A stretch of 64,000 bases of DNA, from assembly GCA_947652605.1 (NCBI GenBank), contig OX393576.1, forward strand, positions 63,526,966 through 63,590,965, in the 5' to 3' direction. Position numbers and translations under genes: made by a program. The notes beneath the pieces are model-generated. The model worked only from the letters and a program-made list of their open reading frames with translations, did no database searches and was not told the origin of the DNA. The DNA is from Elmis aenea. Its lineage: Eukaryota; Arthropoda; Insecta; Coleoptera; Elmidae. Shown here in pieces: positions 48,121-59,547 of the stretch (positions are counted from its first letter, which is position 1; each line of letters opens with the position of its first letter).

Positions 48121-49224
48121 AATATTCAAATGTGCATCGTGGAAATTACAAACTTTTTAGACTAACGGAAATTGTCTAAACTTCAAACACATTTACTTCC
48201 TAAACATAATTATATACCTTAAGTTCATAGAAATAGTATCATAACAATATTCACATTTTAAAAGTGCAAAGATTACAGTATAGATTTGTTGATTGATGAA
48301 TTTGTCAAAGGCTTCATCCAACAACAAATCTGACCTTAACCGCACACGTTTCTTGGAACATGTTGTAGAACTAACGCTTCAAACTTGTAGTATCGATTAC
48401 CGTCTATCTAAACTAGTTGAACAAAGCCATACGCCAAAGTTTACTCAAGAAACACCAACTTAAGAAACTATCACAAGAATAATTCTTATAACCATAACAC
48501 GTGTTACAGATTTCCCGTTATCAAGGCGATTTAATAAGTTCCCTTAAGACAACTTAATAGACCACACCAGATTAAATTTTCAGAATGTACAATGGTGCAG
48601 TAAGCAGATAATTTATTGCTGGTGTAAGGAAAACGCAATTTAAACCTGTGTTGAAATAAATTTCCCAGTATGAAAACGTATCTTTATATCAGAAAATACA
48701 TTCAATAATCATTTCGTTAAAGAGTTTAAAGAATAATGTGGCATGAACAACAATATAGTTTATTTTTGATATTTAATATCCTACTATTTACATACACAAA
48801 CAGACAGAGATAATCACAAAACTAACCCAAATGTATTAAATTACTTAAGTCGATTTCCCTTTGCAATTATTATTACCTTTTACAACTCACTCTGTAATTA
48901 TAATACTAAAAGCTGTGTGAATATATTCAAGTATCAAAAATTATTAACATTTTGCATGCACAAATTGGAAATATCGCACACAAAATAAATGTTGGAAGTG
49001 TGAAACAATTGCGTGACTTGAATTTAAATAAGCTTACTTGATTGGTAATATTGAACATTATTCCCTTGTGGTTCAAATTTGACGGTTAGGGCTTAAACCA
49101 CTGCGTTAATTGAAAATTCCCATGTAACCACTTGGCCTCATTGAATTGAAACGACACAAATCTATGTAATAAATTAATTGAGAGCAAAATTGGCTTTGAA
49201 AATCACGCAATATTTGATATAATC
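48121..49224. other. AT-rich sequence with one small unassigned frame
   Basis: A 57-codon ATG frame at 48297-48470 (MNLSKASSNNKSDLNRT...) has less AT-biased codons than its surroundings but no recognised similarity. No other feature was seen. Confidence 0.3.
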
Positions 49225-49232
49225 TTCTAGAG

Positions 49233-50837
49233 CAGTGGTGAGCAAACTATTTTCATTTTCGAACCCCCATTTTGTGTAAAATTTTGTCGCGACCCCCTGA
49301 ATAGACAGTAGACGATTTTTCAATCGTAAACGTAGTTAAAGTGAATTTTTTTGGGATCTGCGCTTATGTTTCTGTCCTATTAGAGGTCTGAATAAAACAC
49401 AATTTTATATAACAATGGTTTTTTATGCATATGGGAATAGATTTTTGTTATGAAATGTACTTTTAAAAAACTTTACATCATAAGAATTCAATGTGAGGTA
49501 TGCGCTTGCAAAGAGCTCATGATTGCTTCTATATTCGGATCTAAATTGGAAATCCAGATCACCAGATCCAATTGAGATAGATATTTTGTTTTATTGGCAA
49601 CTAATTTTGAAAAGCCGGTTTTACATAAGTAGATCAATGCAAACTGAATCAAAATATTACTTGCCTTTTTCTTCAAATCGGTGTATTCGTATCCAATCGT
49701 TAACCAAAATTTTTGGCAAGTCAGAGACTTAAATTGAATGCGCAGTGTTTCATCGTTTGAAACATCAGTTAACTAATCTTTTTCATTTTAAGGGATATTG
49801 GAATTAAAAATATCAAACGAAAATTGACCACGGATCCAAACTAATTCATTATCTGGAAATTTTTCAAACCTTTTCGAAAAGTTTTCTCCCAATTTTATTA
49901 TCTGACGGGAAATTGTATTTTTAAATAACGGAAAATCTATATTATTTTCTTTAGTAAATTTCTAAAAGTACGGTAACATGTCTGTGTTGTTTTTGTTCAA
50001 TTTTCCTTGCCAAAGTATCAGCATATTCTTAAAAGCTTCAATTTTACTACACAGAATGCAATTCTTCATCAATGTCTTTTGCAACAAGAGCTTGTCTATG
50101 TATCATGCAATGGATGAATACTATATGGGGAGCAATTTTAATTATTAACCCTTTTAGTCCTTTTTTACTACCTATTAATGCTGCAACACCGTCAGTGCAA
50201 ACCGCAACACAGAGTGTCCAGGCAAGGTGATTTGTTTCAAAATATCTATTAATAATTTCAAATATTTTCTCTACATTTGTTTTTCTTTTCATTTTTTACA
50301 ACATAAAAATTCTTCTATGTTTTTTTCAAAAACGTATCTCACATAAACAATTAATTGAGACATTTAAGTTATGTCACAATGTCAGTAGTTTCGTCAAGTT
50401 GTAGAGCCAATACAGAAAAGTTTTGTTTTCGATTTAACAGAACTGATTCTATATTACGTGATATGGCGGAAATTCGGCGAAAAACGGTATCTCTTGACTC
50501 TTGATAATGGTATTGTTTTTAAATCATTACCATATTTTTCTCTATGCATAATTGATGTCATTTTAATTTCTGATGGAAGAATGAGTGATTCTCCAATTGT
50601 ATGTGGTTTCAAATTTTTCCCTATTAAATATGAAACTTCTAAAAATGCCCGTAAAGCCTTCTCAGGAGTTGTTCTATATTTTTTCAAAAATATATTTTGA
50701 TTTTTCATACTTTCAGCTCGTCTACTGGTACCTGATACTTGTTGAAAAAAGCCTTATATTTATTATTGTTAAAGAAATTTCTTAGAATTTAGCGACCCGC
50801 AAAAACTTTCTCGCGACCCAATATTTGCGCACCATTG
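49233..50837 (-). mobile_element. Degenerate hAT transposon (ZBED5/Charlie-like)
   Basis: 1.6-kb element. Left end cagtggtgagcaaacta and right end, reverse complemented, caatggtgcgcaaatat are inverted. Flanks ttctagag (49225-49232) and ttctagaa (50838-50845) form an 8-bp target duplication with one mismatch, as expected for hAT. Just inside both ends are gcgaccc words (gtcgcgaccccctga on the left, cgcgacccaatatttgc on the right). The transposase remnant is on the minus strand. Confidence 0.9.
49488..50708 (-). pseudogene. hAT transposase pseudogene
   Basis: Broken minus-strand frames read, in order, ALRAFLEVSYLIGKNLKPHT followed by LKTIPLSRVKRYR (50454-50708); then EIINRYFETNHLAW, VCTDGVAALIGSKKGLKGLI and HCMIHRQALVAKDIDEEL (50047-50292); and finally a C-terminal dimerisation piece LCKTGFSKLVANKTKYLSQL (49488-49676). 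This order and the CTDG and HC.IHR.AL words are those of the ZBED5/SCAND3-like hAT transposases. The N-terminal zinc finger and large central parts are missing or frameshifted, so it is not functional. Confidence 0.88.
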
Positions 50838-50845
50838 TTCTAGAA

Positions 50846-52145
50846 GAAAGAAAGTTCTGCGCCAAACTAGTTTTAATAGATTCATAAATGAGAATGTCAT
50901 TTCAATTTTTCACACAAGTAATATCAAAATTTTGAAAACAAAAATTTTCCGAAAAATTAAACGTTTTTGATACTTGTCAAATTCTAATCTTTAACAAAAT
51001 ACACAGACCCTTGATAAACTCGAAGCAAAAGCATTTTCGCGTTCACAATATTTTCTAACACTTCATGTGGCAAATTTCTGAAATGGTTAAAACATAGTTT
51101 AGTTGTTGTAGTAGAGATAAGATTCCTGAAAATAGGGAGGAAATTAAATGCGTGAAGCAAGCATAACAGATGCTGCGATGGTAATATCATGTTAAATAGC
51201 TTCGGTTCAACTTTAAATCTAAAAGTTTCAGTGATTTACGCATTTAATTATAATTGTGCAAAGTTTGTTGTGTAGTATGGAACTTCATTATATTAATAGC
51301 GGTACTAAGAATGTCTCAGAAAATAAGCAAAGAAGATTTATATTCAAATATTAAGCAGTAACATTTATAGGCAAATGGATTTGGGAACTCTTAAACAACA
51401 AATGTGCTTAATTTGTGACTGAATTTTGAAGCCTAAGCACTGGTTTTATTGTCAGTATTTCCCTTATATATTATTATTATTGATAAAAGTTATAATTTTA
51501 AACAACTCTAAGCAGCAATACTTTTTATTTCATAATTTTCTCCATGTATTTCCTTCGGCTATTTTCCTAAACCGGCATAGTTGAATATGTTCTTATTTAA
51601 CAGTTCAGTTCATCCATTGTTACCACGAGCACAACGACATCGCCAGTATTAACGTATTAACGAACAAACACAAAGACGAAAGCATATTTATAGCTCCCAT
51701 CAGGACAATAAGGAATCATTAGAGTAGGTACTGTTGTTGAAAGTTGAACATGCTCCAAAAGTTACAAGTTATTCATTAAACACGACCAAATTTGATACGG
51801 TTTAGAGTTTATTGATTAACTAATTTCTCCATTTTTGTTCATATATTACACATACTACTTACATCCTAGTCAACTTCTTTAAAAATTTTAATAAACTGTA
51901 ATAAAAGTACAGCAAGATACCTCCCAGATTTTTTATTTAGTTCTATTGTTAAAATTCCTAAACGATCTCTTCATGACTGTCCCTTTTTGGCCGCATTTTG
52001 CATTTAATATTTTGTTAGCTTTTCGCTGTATGTTCTTTGATTGTGCCTAAGCCATTTTACAAATTTTTATTATTGTTTTTACAACTTATTTCTTACCCCA
52101 ATAATTCTTCTGATTATCGCATTTTGTTTTACCCACGTCTTTCCT
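50846..52145. other. AT-rich sequence without recognised features
   Basis: No coding exon or element was supported. Confidence 0.35.
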
Positions 52146-53669
52146 ATAAAGGGTGATTGATTGAGACCGGGACTTAAAAATATATGAAGAGTGAAAAAGG
52201 GTATGGATCTAAAATTTTGGTTATGACCATAATGGCATCTGATCTGTTTATTGAAAATATTTTCAAGATGGCGACATTTCCGGAAATACCGCAAGTTGAC
52301 GTCTACTTTCTTATTTCAAATACAATGATCTATTTTTTATTGCGTATTTGGATTAAAAACGTTATTTTAGAGAGACTTTTACAAGCATTTCCTATACCTA
52401 AGTGCAGTCATTTTTTAGATTTTTGGACTTTTTTGAAAATCATCTCATTTTCATCGTGATGCTTAATATTATCTAACGCCGCCATTTTTAAATAAAAAAC
52501 GCTTAAAAGTAGACCATACCTAGAAGAAACCTTGGAGTACATCCTGGAATTTTTGCAATCGATGCATTACTTACAGGGTGTCCAAAATTTAATTTTCTTT
52601 TAATACAACTTCAGACCATTAAAACTCGTTTTTTTTAAATACAATGCCGAAACTTTTTTCATTTTCTAAAGCAAAATTACATTCTGCATCAATCTGTATT
52701 AGCATTTCCTATACCTATCTGCAACAATTTTCGAGTTATTAAGAATTTTTGATATAGTTAAGAGAAATTGCAACATTTTTACATAGTAAGCCTTGGAAAT
52801 GACAACAAATGCCAATATTAATAACTGTAAACCACTTTTATTGCGTTTGTCTGAAGTATCCATAAAAATGGAATATCAAGAGTATTCAAACACGGATATT
52901 TTGAATTTATTTTACATTCATAGACAATATCACAAGATTATTGAAAGTGCGAACGAATAGTTGTACATTTTTAATGTAGCTTGTACAGCATAGTATGTCT
53001 TGCGCTGCCAATCGAATTGACCGCTGAGGATGGTTATTAAAATATCCCAGGAAGTTAACATTTGTTGCCATTTCCAAGGCTTACTATTTGAAAATGTTAC
53101 AATTTCTCTTAACTAAGTATACCAAAAATTCTTAATAACTCGAAAATTGTTGCAGATAGGTATAGGAAATGCTAATTCAGAATGTAATTTTGCTTTAGGA
53201 AATAAAAAAAGTTTCGGCATTGTATTTGAAAAAAAAAGAGTTTTAGTGGTCTGAAGTTGTATTAAAAGAAAATTAAATTTTGGACACCCTGTAAGTAATG
53301 CATCGATTGCAAAAATTTCAGGATTTACTCCAAGGTTTCTTCTAGGCATGGTCTAATTTTAAGCCTTTTTCTTCAAAATTGGCGGCGTTAGATAATATTA
53401 AGCATCACGATGAAAATCAACAAAATTTAAAATAAGTCCAAAAATCTAAAAAATGACTGCACTTAGGTGAAGGGAATGCTAATAAAAGTCCCTCTAAAAT
53501 AACGTTTTAAATCCAAAAATGCAATAAAAAATAGACCATATGTTTGAAATAAGAAAGCAGACGTCAACTTCCGGTATTTCCGGAAGTGTCATAACCAAAA
53601 TTTCAGATCAATACAATTTTTAATTCTTCATATATTTTTAATGCCCGGTCTCAATCAATCACCCTGTAT
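52146..53669. mobile_element. Nested symmetrical foldback element (palindrome within palindrome)
   Basis: The outer ends agggtgattgattgagaccg and cggtctcaatcaatcaccct delimit a palindrome of about 1.52 kb. A second set of ends of the same general type, tacagggtgtccaaaattta (52572) and taaattttggacaccctgta (to 53293), sits symmetrically inside, so outer arms of about 425 and 375 bases flank an inner palindrome. Pairing continues inward (ccttggaaatgacaaca, aagagaaattg) to a loop around 52820-53030. The small frames at 52184-52459 and 53113-53349 are arm artefacts. The left end of another copy begins at 63957. Confidence 0.88.
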
Positions 53670-53917
53670 AAAAAAAAAACATTGCCATCATACAGTAATG
53701 ATACACATAAGGGTGCTTAATCTGATTATACAAGTAACTGTGCCCATTATTTAAACAATATGTTGTTACATTATAAGTATGATTTTGTGTACAATGACCA
53801 GCAATGCTATAAATCTCTGTTTTATTATTGTTTTTGTTGTGATAAAAAAAAGATAATCTAATAAATATAATGATGTTTTCGGGCTAGACATAACTTTCTG
53901 ACATGATTTATTTTCAG
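53670..53917. other. Sequence upstream of the exon, with acceptor
   Basis: AT-rich; it ends in catgatttattttcag (AG at 53916-53917), a good splice acceptor for the following exon. Confidence 0.5.
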
Positions 53918-54089
53918 GACAAACAACAGCAGTTTGGCAAATGATGGAAACTAAAGCGAGAGGTGGTAGACCGCGTTTGCAGCGGTCTGAAAGGGTTTTC
54001 AGCGAATCTCACCTCACATCTTGGGAGCTTTTCGTGAGAGATTCGCTTCTGACGCTAGCCTGGCCCGACCTGCTAAATGTTATTTCTAG
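53918..54089 (+). CDS. Probable coding exon of an unrecognised gene
   Basis: A 172-nt segment, clearly richer in GC than its surroundings, starts after a good acceptor and ends at a weak donor (GT at 54090-54091, gtttgt). One frame is open throughout: QTTAVWQMMETKARGGRPRL, then QRSERVFSESHLTSWELFVR, then DSLLTLAWPDLLNVISR. A tandem ATG ATG G (53941) in good context may be the start, with the upstream part as UTR. Alternatively it continues from the candidate first exon ending at 25200, with which it is in phase. If the donor is not used, the frame ends six codons later at TGA. I do not recognise the protein and no following exon was identified in the window. Confidence 0.55.
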
Positions 54090-55127
54090 GTTTGTACTAT
54101 TTTGATAAAACCATGATGTGTATGTAATAAAAATATATACAACGCTTGTTTATTTCCAACAATTTTTGTTATTGCTTATTTTAATGTTGTTTCGTTCTGG
54201 TGCTTGTGAAATATTTAATAATTTATCGTTTTACGTTAAGGTTTATGCAGCTCAATCTTTTACGTATTAACTATTTTCTCGTTTCTTGCGTTTTTACAAT
54301 GTTCGGTGAATTCCAAGTTTAAGATTAATGGTTCAATTCTCTTTAGACATCTCCAGAACAAGCGAGGAATAATTATTTTTCAGCTTGTATAAGCCAAGCG
54401 TGTAATTTCCACCGACATTTTATTTGAAATACTTTTAAATAAATTTTTTTCCTTCGTATTATTTAATACTATTGCACAATAATAAATACACTAACAGTTT
54501 ACCTTAATCGTAATACATACAAGTTGTCTAAGATGAGTCTGGAATACCTAATAATGTGATGAGTCGTTTGCTCATTGCTTTTTAGAAGCACGAGTGCACA
54601 GAACATCACGAGTGGAAAAGTTGCGCACGGAACCACGTAGCAGCGAGTGCGTATTTGCGTTACAACTCGTGTTATGTAGCTTACTTTTTCTACACTATCG
54701 TTTAATTTAAAAAAATTGATTTTTGTCAAAAAACCAATTTCGCAACCTTTAAAGTCTATTTAATTAAGCCAAATTAAATTAACAAAAACGTTTTTCATAC
54801 ACTTTTTGACATAATAACATAGGTACAATTTATGCAGGTCACGGCACACGGTTATTAAAATTAAATAAGATAGTGCAGTTGTAATTAGAATTGCTTCCTG
54901 TTTCCAAAAATGCAAAAATATACAGGTTTAAAAATATCCGTTTAAAATAACAAAGTTAGGGTCATTTCCTGCGAAACCGGAACTGAAACAAAAGTGTACA
55001 TAGGTATGCTCAGAAAACCTGATTTTTGCACACATCACATGCTTAAAATTTCGTTTGTCTAAAATCAAAACTAAAGCAAAAAAGGGGGTGGCCTGATTTC
55101 ATTTACACCCGGAATATTCTTATATAT
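54090..55127. other. AT-rich, one GC-richer repeat patch
   Basis: About 54585-54665 contains gcacgagtgcaca, catcacgagtgg and acaactcgtgtta words, reminiscent of the repeat at 45818. About 54915-55010 is a decayed foldback piece (tatacaggtttaaaa, gcgaaaccggaact). No gene was recognised. Confidence 0.4.
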
Positions 55128-55130
55128 TTA

Positions 55131-55293
55131 GGCTCGATGCACACCGGCGACCGGACGGCAGAAAAACGTACGTGTGCAGCGACACTTTGCGGCGGTCGGA
55201 CGGCGGCCGGACGGCGAACGTACGTGTGCATCGGCACTTTGCGGCGGCCGGACGGCGACCGGACGGCAGAAAAACGTACGTGTGAATCGAGCC
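55131..55293. mobile_element. GC-rich MITE with GGCTCGAT ends and TTA duplication
   Basis: 163 bp, very CpG-rich in an AT-rich context. Ends ggctcgat (55131) and atcgagcc (55293) are inverted and flanked by TTA on both sides, the 3-bp duplication expected of PIF/Harbinger elements. The interior repeats the words gcgaccggacggcagaaaaa and cgtacgtgtg, with cggacggcg in further copies, so it is internally tandem as well as palindromic. Confidence 0.85.
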
Positions 55294-55296
55294 TTA

Positions 55297-56097
55297 ACAC
55301 CTACTAGAGTTTAATTAAAAGTACAATGCAGATTATATCCCACATCTTATTTTTTCCTCTACTTATGGCTATTACTTCCTCACTTAGTTTTTTATATTCA
55401 TTTAAGCCGTCATTGTCTGTTGTTGCTAGCAATTTTTTATATGCTCCTTTTTATTTTGATACTTTTACTTTCTCATCTACAAGTTTTTGTTTCTTTTTCG
55501 GTTAGAAGAAGTTGTTAAATGTTGATTTTTTAAGGTATTACTAGGAAATATAATTAGATTATTTTACATTAGCCTAAAGTTGTTTCTTGTATATAAATAC
55601 TTCTTATTTTAATATTATGTTTAAAAATTGCTACATAAATAGCGTACGTTGTGATTTTCAATCTTGTTTATGTTATTATGAATAAAAATTTAATTGACCT
55701 GACCTTATCTAACCTAATCTAACGTACCGTAAAATAATCTGTAAAAATTACGTTATGAATAAAACCAATCACAATTTACAAACAAAATTTGTGATATGCT
55801 TGTATGCGTCGAAAAATTGTGGCGACGAAGAATTGTGTAGACAAAGAATTGTGGGCGAAGAATGTTCCAGACACGAATTTGAACAACTACGAATAAAACC
55901 TAATTGCAAAAACACTGTTTATGTGTAAAATTAGAAATGCTTCATTGTTCTCAAACGCAAATAACTTTATTTGAATAAAACATTTTTAAGTGACAATTCT
56001 AGGTATGAAACGCTGTAAATAAAAGAATATTTTCCAACATTTTAATGTGTTTAAGCTTTAGTATACATATATTTCTTAATACAATTTTGAGATCAAA
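55297..56097. other. AT-rich sequence, nothing recognised
   Basis: A short run of related words (gaagaattgtg, aaagaattgtggg, cacgaatttg) at 55815-55880 is the only pattern seen. Confidence 0.35.
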
Positions 56098-56490
56098 CAT
56101 TTTTTATCAAGAATCGATTCCCTGTTACGCAACGTCTTGGAAAAATGTAGCTTTTTCTCTTCTATTTGTTGACCCAACCTACTGGTAATTGTAGTGCTAC
56201 TAACATGTGCGAAGAAATCTTATAATCTTTTTTTAAAAATGATTACATTTATCGATAATTGATACAATTATTGTAGTTAAAATAAGGTTAGTATTATCAT
56301 TTAAAATTGATTTCCTGTTACACTACGTCTTGAAAAAACAAGTAGCATTTTCTCATCTATTTGTTGACCCAAGTTATTGGTAATTGTAGTGTTACTAACT
56401 AACATGTACAAAGAAATCTAATAATCTATTTTAAAAAATGAATACATTGGTCAATGGTAGTTAATATAAGGTAAATATTATCATCTATAA
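56098..56490. repeat. Diverged tandem duplication, unit about 195 bp
   Basis: Two consecutive copies (about 56110-56305 and 56306-56490) share, in order, gattccctgttac/gatttcctgttac, tatttgttgaccca, ttggtaattgtagtg/ctggtaattgtagtg, aacatgt..., aagaaatct and a closing aaggt..gtattatcat/aaggtaaatattatcat. No terminal repeats were seen, so a simple segmental tandem duplication is the likeliest origin. Confidence 0.7.
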
Positions 56491-56582
56491 ATGATATTTC
56501 TATCGAAATTTGTGACCAAAATATTTATGTTATTTAAAGATGATACTCTCTTAAAATATAAACCTTTAATGGATCTTCATTT

Positions 56583-56759
56583 TCATTCCTCATTGGACCA
56601 TGAGGCATGGAATCGCAGGGCTTCTAATACGTACGTTACTACAAATCCAGTTATCTGTATAAAAGCAACAATAATAATTAAATTTGTTGACACAAAAAAA
56701 ATCCACACTAGTTGGAAGACATTTTCGGGGGTAATACCACAAGAGGTTAAAATTTGCTC
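56583..56759 (-). CDS. Possible C-terminal exon of the gustatory receptor (tentative)
   Basis: On the minus strand an AG acceptor (ccaacag, with a poor pyrimidine tract) opens a phase-0 frame EQILTSCGITPENVFQLVWI then FFVSTNLIIIVAFIQITGFV and TYVLEALRFHASWSNEE, stop. Receptors of this family end with a CG(x)F-like turn, a last transmembrane helix and a T-Y-x-x-x-x-x-Q/R-F motif. The TSCG and TYVLEALRF parts fit, but the spacing is too long and a middle segment would still be missing between this and the exon ending at 59548. Part of the surrounding frame lies in a repeat (56760-56850). It may be chance. Confidence 0.25.
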   Translation of the reverse strand, partial: EQILTSCGITPENVFQLVWIFFVSTNLIIIVAFIQITGFVVTYVLEALRFHASWSNEE

Positions 56760-57352
56760 CTGTTGGTAGTCTCTAGAAGATTTATGATTAGTGATTGGTT
56801 GAAAACGCAAATTTAACAGGTGAAGGAAATTTTCAATTAAAAAATACATCACTCCGCATTACGATACGTCAAGTATCCAAGAATCTTTAAAATATGAGGT
56901 ATGTTCATAAAACACGTTTAATAAAATTTAAATTTAAATCAATTTGGATCTCATAAATATTTTAAATTTTTTAGATGCTGCACTACACAAACCATTTCTG
57001 TATGAAATATATGTATACAAACTATTTACTGTTATGTACACGTTTGGCAACATATTATATTCAACTGTTATGAAAAAATCTTATTTTACAAATAAGAAAG
57101 CCACTTACTAAGATAAGAGAAAAGAGATTCTAGAATTTTGGTGAAGAATTTCTTGTTCTTCACAGAAAAAACGATTATTTTGAATTAAATCTTTTTGTAT
57201 AACGTTAACGGATTACTCAAATAATTAACGTATTTATTGGTTATTTAACGTTTATAATTCAAAGGTATTTTGTTAAACGAAAATTATCTAAATTCATTCT
57301 GCAGCTTTAAAACCAAAAAGTTTATTCAAAAAATAAGTTTTGTTGATATTTA

Positions 57353-57586
57353 GGAAGGTTGCCGGGATTGGACCGGTTCCTCAATTGGACCACGTCAATT
57401 TTGGCAGTTTATTGACGGAAACAAGTACCTTGGTGTACGAGTTGACGTATGAAATTGCATATGCCTAACTTAAGCCGTGCACGTGTTCTTTTTAATAAAG
57501 TAGAATTCTACGATAAACGTCAATAAACTGCCAAAATTGACGTGGTCGGTCCAATTGTAGAACCGGTCCAATCCCGGCAACCTTCC
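57353..57586. mobile_element. Palindromic MITE with GGAAGGTTGCCGGG ends
   Basis: Arms of about 65 bases: ggaaggttgccgggattgga, ccggttc, aattggaccacgtc, aattttggcagtttattgac on the left, and the exact or near-exact reverse complement on the right (ending atcccggcaaccttcc). The loop is about 57417-57510. Flanks are T/A-rich (ttta on both sides), compatible with a short TA-rich duplication. Non-coding. Confidence 0.85.
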
Positions 57587-58740
57587 CCTTTATACTATTT
57601 GTATTAAGTAATTAAAATATTAAAAATTATTTTTTAAACTTACTGCCGCCGTTACGTGCATTCTGATGGTAACTATATCCGAGAGATTAAAATCTATTTT
57701 TTGCAAAATTAATGCTTGTATTAATATTTCCACCTACAAAAAATGTAATACCTTAATTATTGTGATTATAGACAGTTTACTTATGAAAACTATATTGTAC
57801 CTTATCTGCTTCGGATTTCCTTAATTTACTAATTGGATAACGATATAAGAAAGACAATAAGTCTTTATTCTGGAATTAAACTGTGTTTGATCAATGTTTA
57901 AATTATTTAGAAGAATAATTTTATGCGTATATCAGCGTATCTATGTTGTAGGCTTCTGCGGCCGATGATGTCCTGCTTGTAGTGTCGTTTTCCGTGTTGG
58001 AACCGCGTTAAAGGTTTCTTCTTGAACGACATTTCGTATCTCTTTATTTTGGAACATCTTCAGGTCGTTCGTTTAATGGTTAGACAGCAACTGGCGGATT
58101 GCCTGTGACCGGATTATTGATAATAGGCTGTGTTCGATAATGTATGACGGGCACTTAAGCGTGTAATTTAGCGGTTATTAGCATCTTCCAAGAATTTGTG
58201 AAGGAAATAGCCCTTATCTTCATTGAAGTTCTTAGGATGTTTTATTATTTCTATAGCTTACCTAATCTTGCGGGGACAATATCGTGATGTTCTTGATATT
58301 ACTTCTTTTTTTTTAATGGTTGTTATGGCTGTGTTCACATTAATAACCGCTAGACTATACGATCCAGTGCCCGCACACTTCATCGACCACAGCCTATCAT
58401 AAATAATTTGAATACAGACGATTCCCCTCCCCAGTTGCTGTATAATCATTAAACTATATCACCAATAAAGGAGGACGAAACATCGGTCATCAAGCAGAAA
58501 CCTTTAACGCACTTCCAACCCGGAAACCAACACTACATACATATGAGTGTAAATAAAAATTACCTATTATCTATAAAAAATCTCATTTGAATCAAAATTA
58601 GACGTGTTTCGAAACTCCCTCTTTTCCATCAGTAGTGTTCTACTTGAAAAGTAAACTGCAGATAAAGTGACAGAAGTCTAGTTTTACTGCAAAAGAGATC
58701 CTTCACATTTAAACGATTTTAACTAAAATTACTTATTAAA
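57587..58740. other. AT-rich sequence with a GC-richer symmetrical patch
   Basis: About 57950-58180 (ccgatgatgtcctgcttgta, ggaaccgcgttaaaggttt) and 58320-58510 (cctttaacgcacttccaacc) share inverted pieces such as aaccgcgttaaaggtttc/gaaacctttaacgca, ataggctgtg/cacagcctat and ttagcggttatta/taataaccgcta. This indicates another foldback element spanning roughly 57950-58540 with undefined ends. The minus-strand frame at 58258-58449 is an arm artefact. Confidence 0.5.
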
Positions 58741-59507
58741 TAGAATGTGCGCAAAAGTATGGAAATAGACAAATATCTAGAATACTGTAAAAGAATGGCG
58801 GGATAATGGTCAACAGGTCTCTAAAGAATACTCTTTACATTAGCTAAATATTTCGAGTTTTTATTAACCCTTCTTCAGCAGCCTAAAAAGTTATACAGGT
58901 ATAAGTCAATGAGTTAAATAACTAGGTATCAGATATTACAATAAAATTTTGTATCCAATCTTTAAATCAAAGTCGTCACCTACTACGACTGCCATTAAAA
59001 AAAAGTGGTTTCGTCAAATATCTCGCACGGTAATTTATAAATAAAAATCTAACCATCGCCTTCTTATAGCAAACAAAATCTGCATAACATTTTTTTGGCG
59101 TTTTTGTGTATTCGCAACAATAGTTGAGATATTTAAGTTTAAAAATTTTGATCGATTTTGGTTTTTTCGTTATATCACGCAAGCCATGAAATTTTTAAAC
59201 AAAAGATCTTGTTTCAAATACAATCCTAAATAGATAACTTTTGTCCCATTTAACCAACGTTGTATTTTTATTATTTACGGAGATAGCAATAGGGTCCCAT
59301 AGAAAAGTGAAACACCCTGTATATGTCCATATTAAAATTTATGAGTAACCTCTACACAACTCTCAAAACCAAATCGACATAAATGTGGAAATAACAACAT
59401 AGCGTCAAATCAAAATGGTAAGGGACACTTGCCGCACCCGTTGTCTTTAATGATATTTCAGGTAGGTAGGTATTTGTATGTTTCCATACTTTTGCGCGTC
59501 ACTGTAT
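58741..59507. mobile_element. Third copy of the GCGCAAAAGTATGG foldback family
   Basis: Begins tgcgcaaaagtatggaaata and ends, after about 765 bases, tttccatacttttgcgcgtc followed by actgta. Only the outermost 30-40 bases pair well. The middle is different, including a solo gaaacaccctgtata end near 59310, so the copy is rearranged or has received insertions. It lies directly downstream of the gustatory receptor exon and would fall in its next intron. Confidence 0.75.
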
Positions 59508-59547
59508 GTTTGCTTCTGAAATAAAGTTTCGTCTAAAAAATACTTAC

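Noticed and set aside
48297..48470. 57-codon ATG frame with relatively balanced codons
   Set aside because: No recognised similarity, no splice sites and length expected by chance. Kept only as a note.
52184..52459. 91-residue plus-strand frame
   Set aside because: It is the left arm of the 52146-53669 palindrome, and its mirror appears on the other strand.
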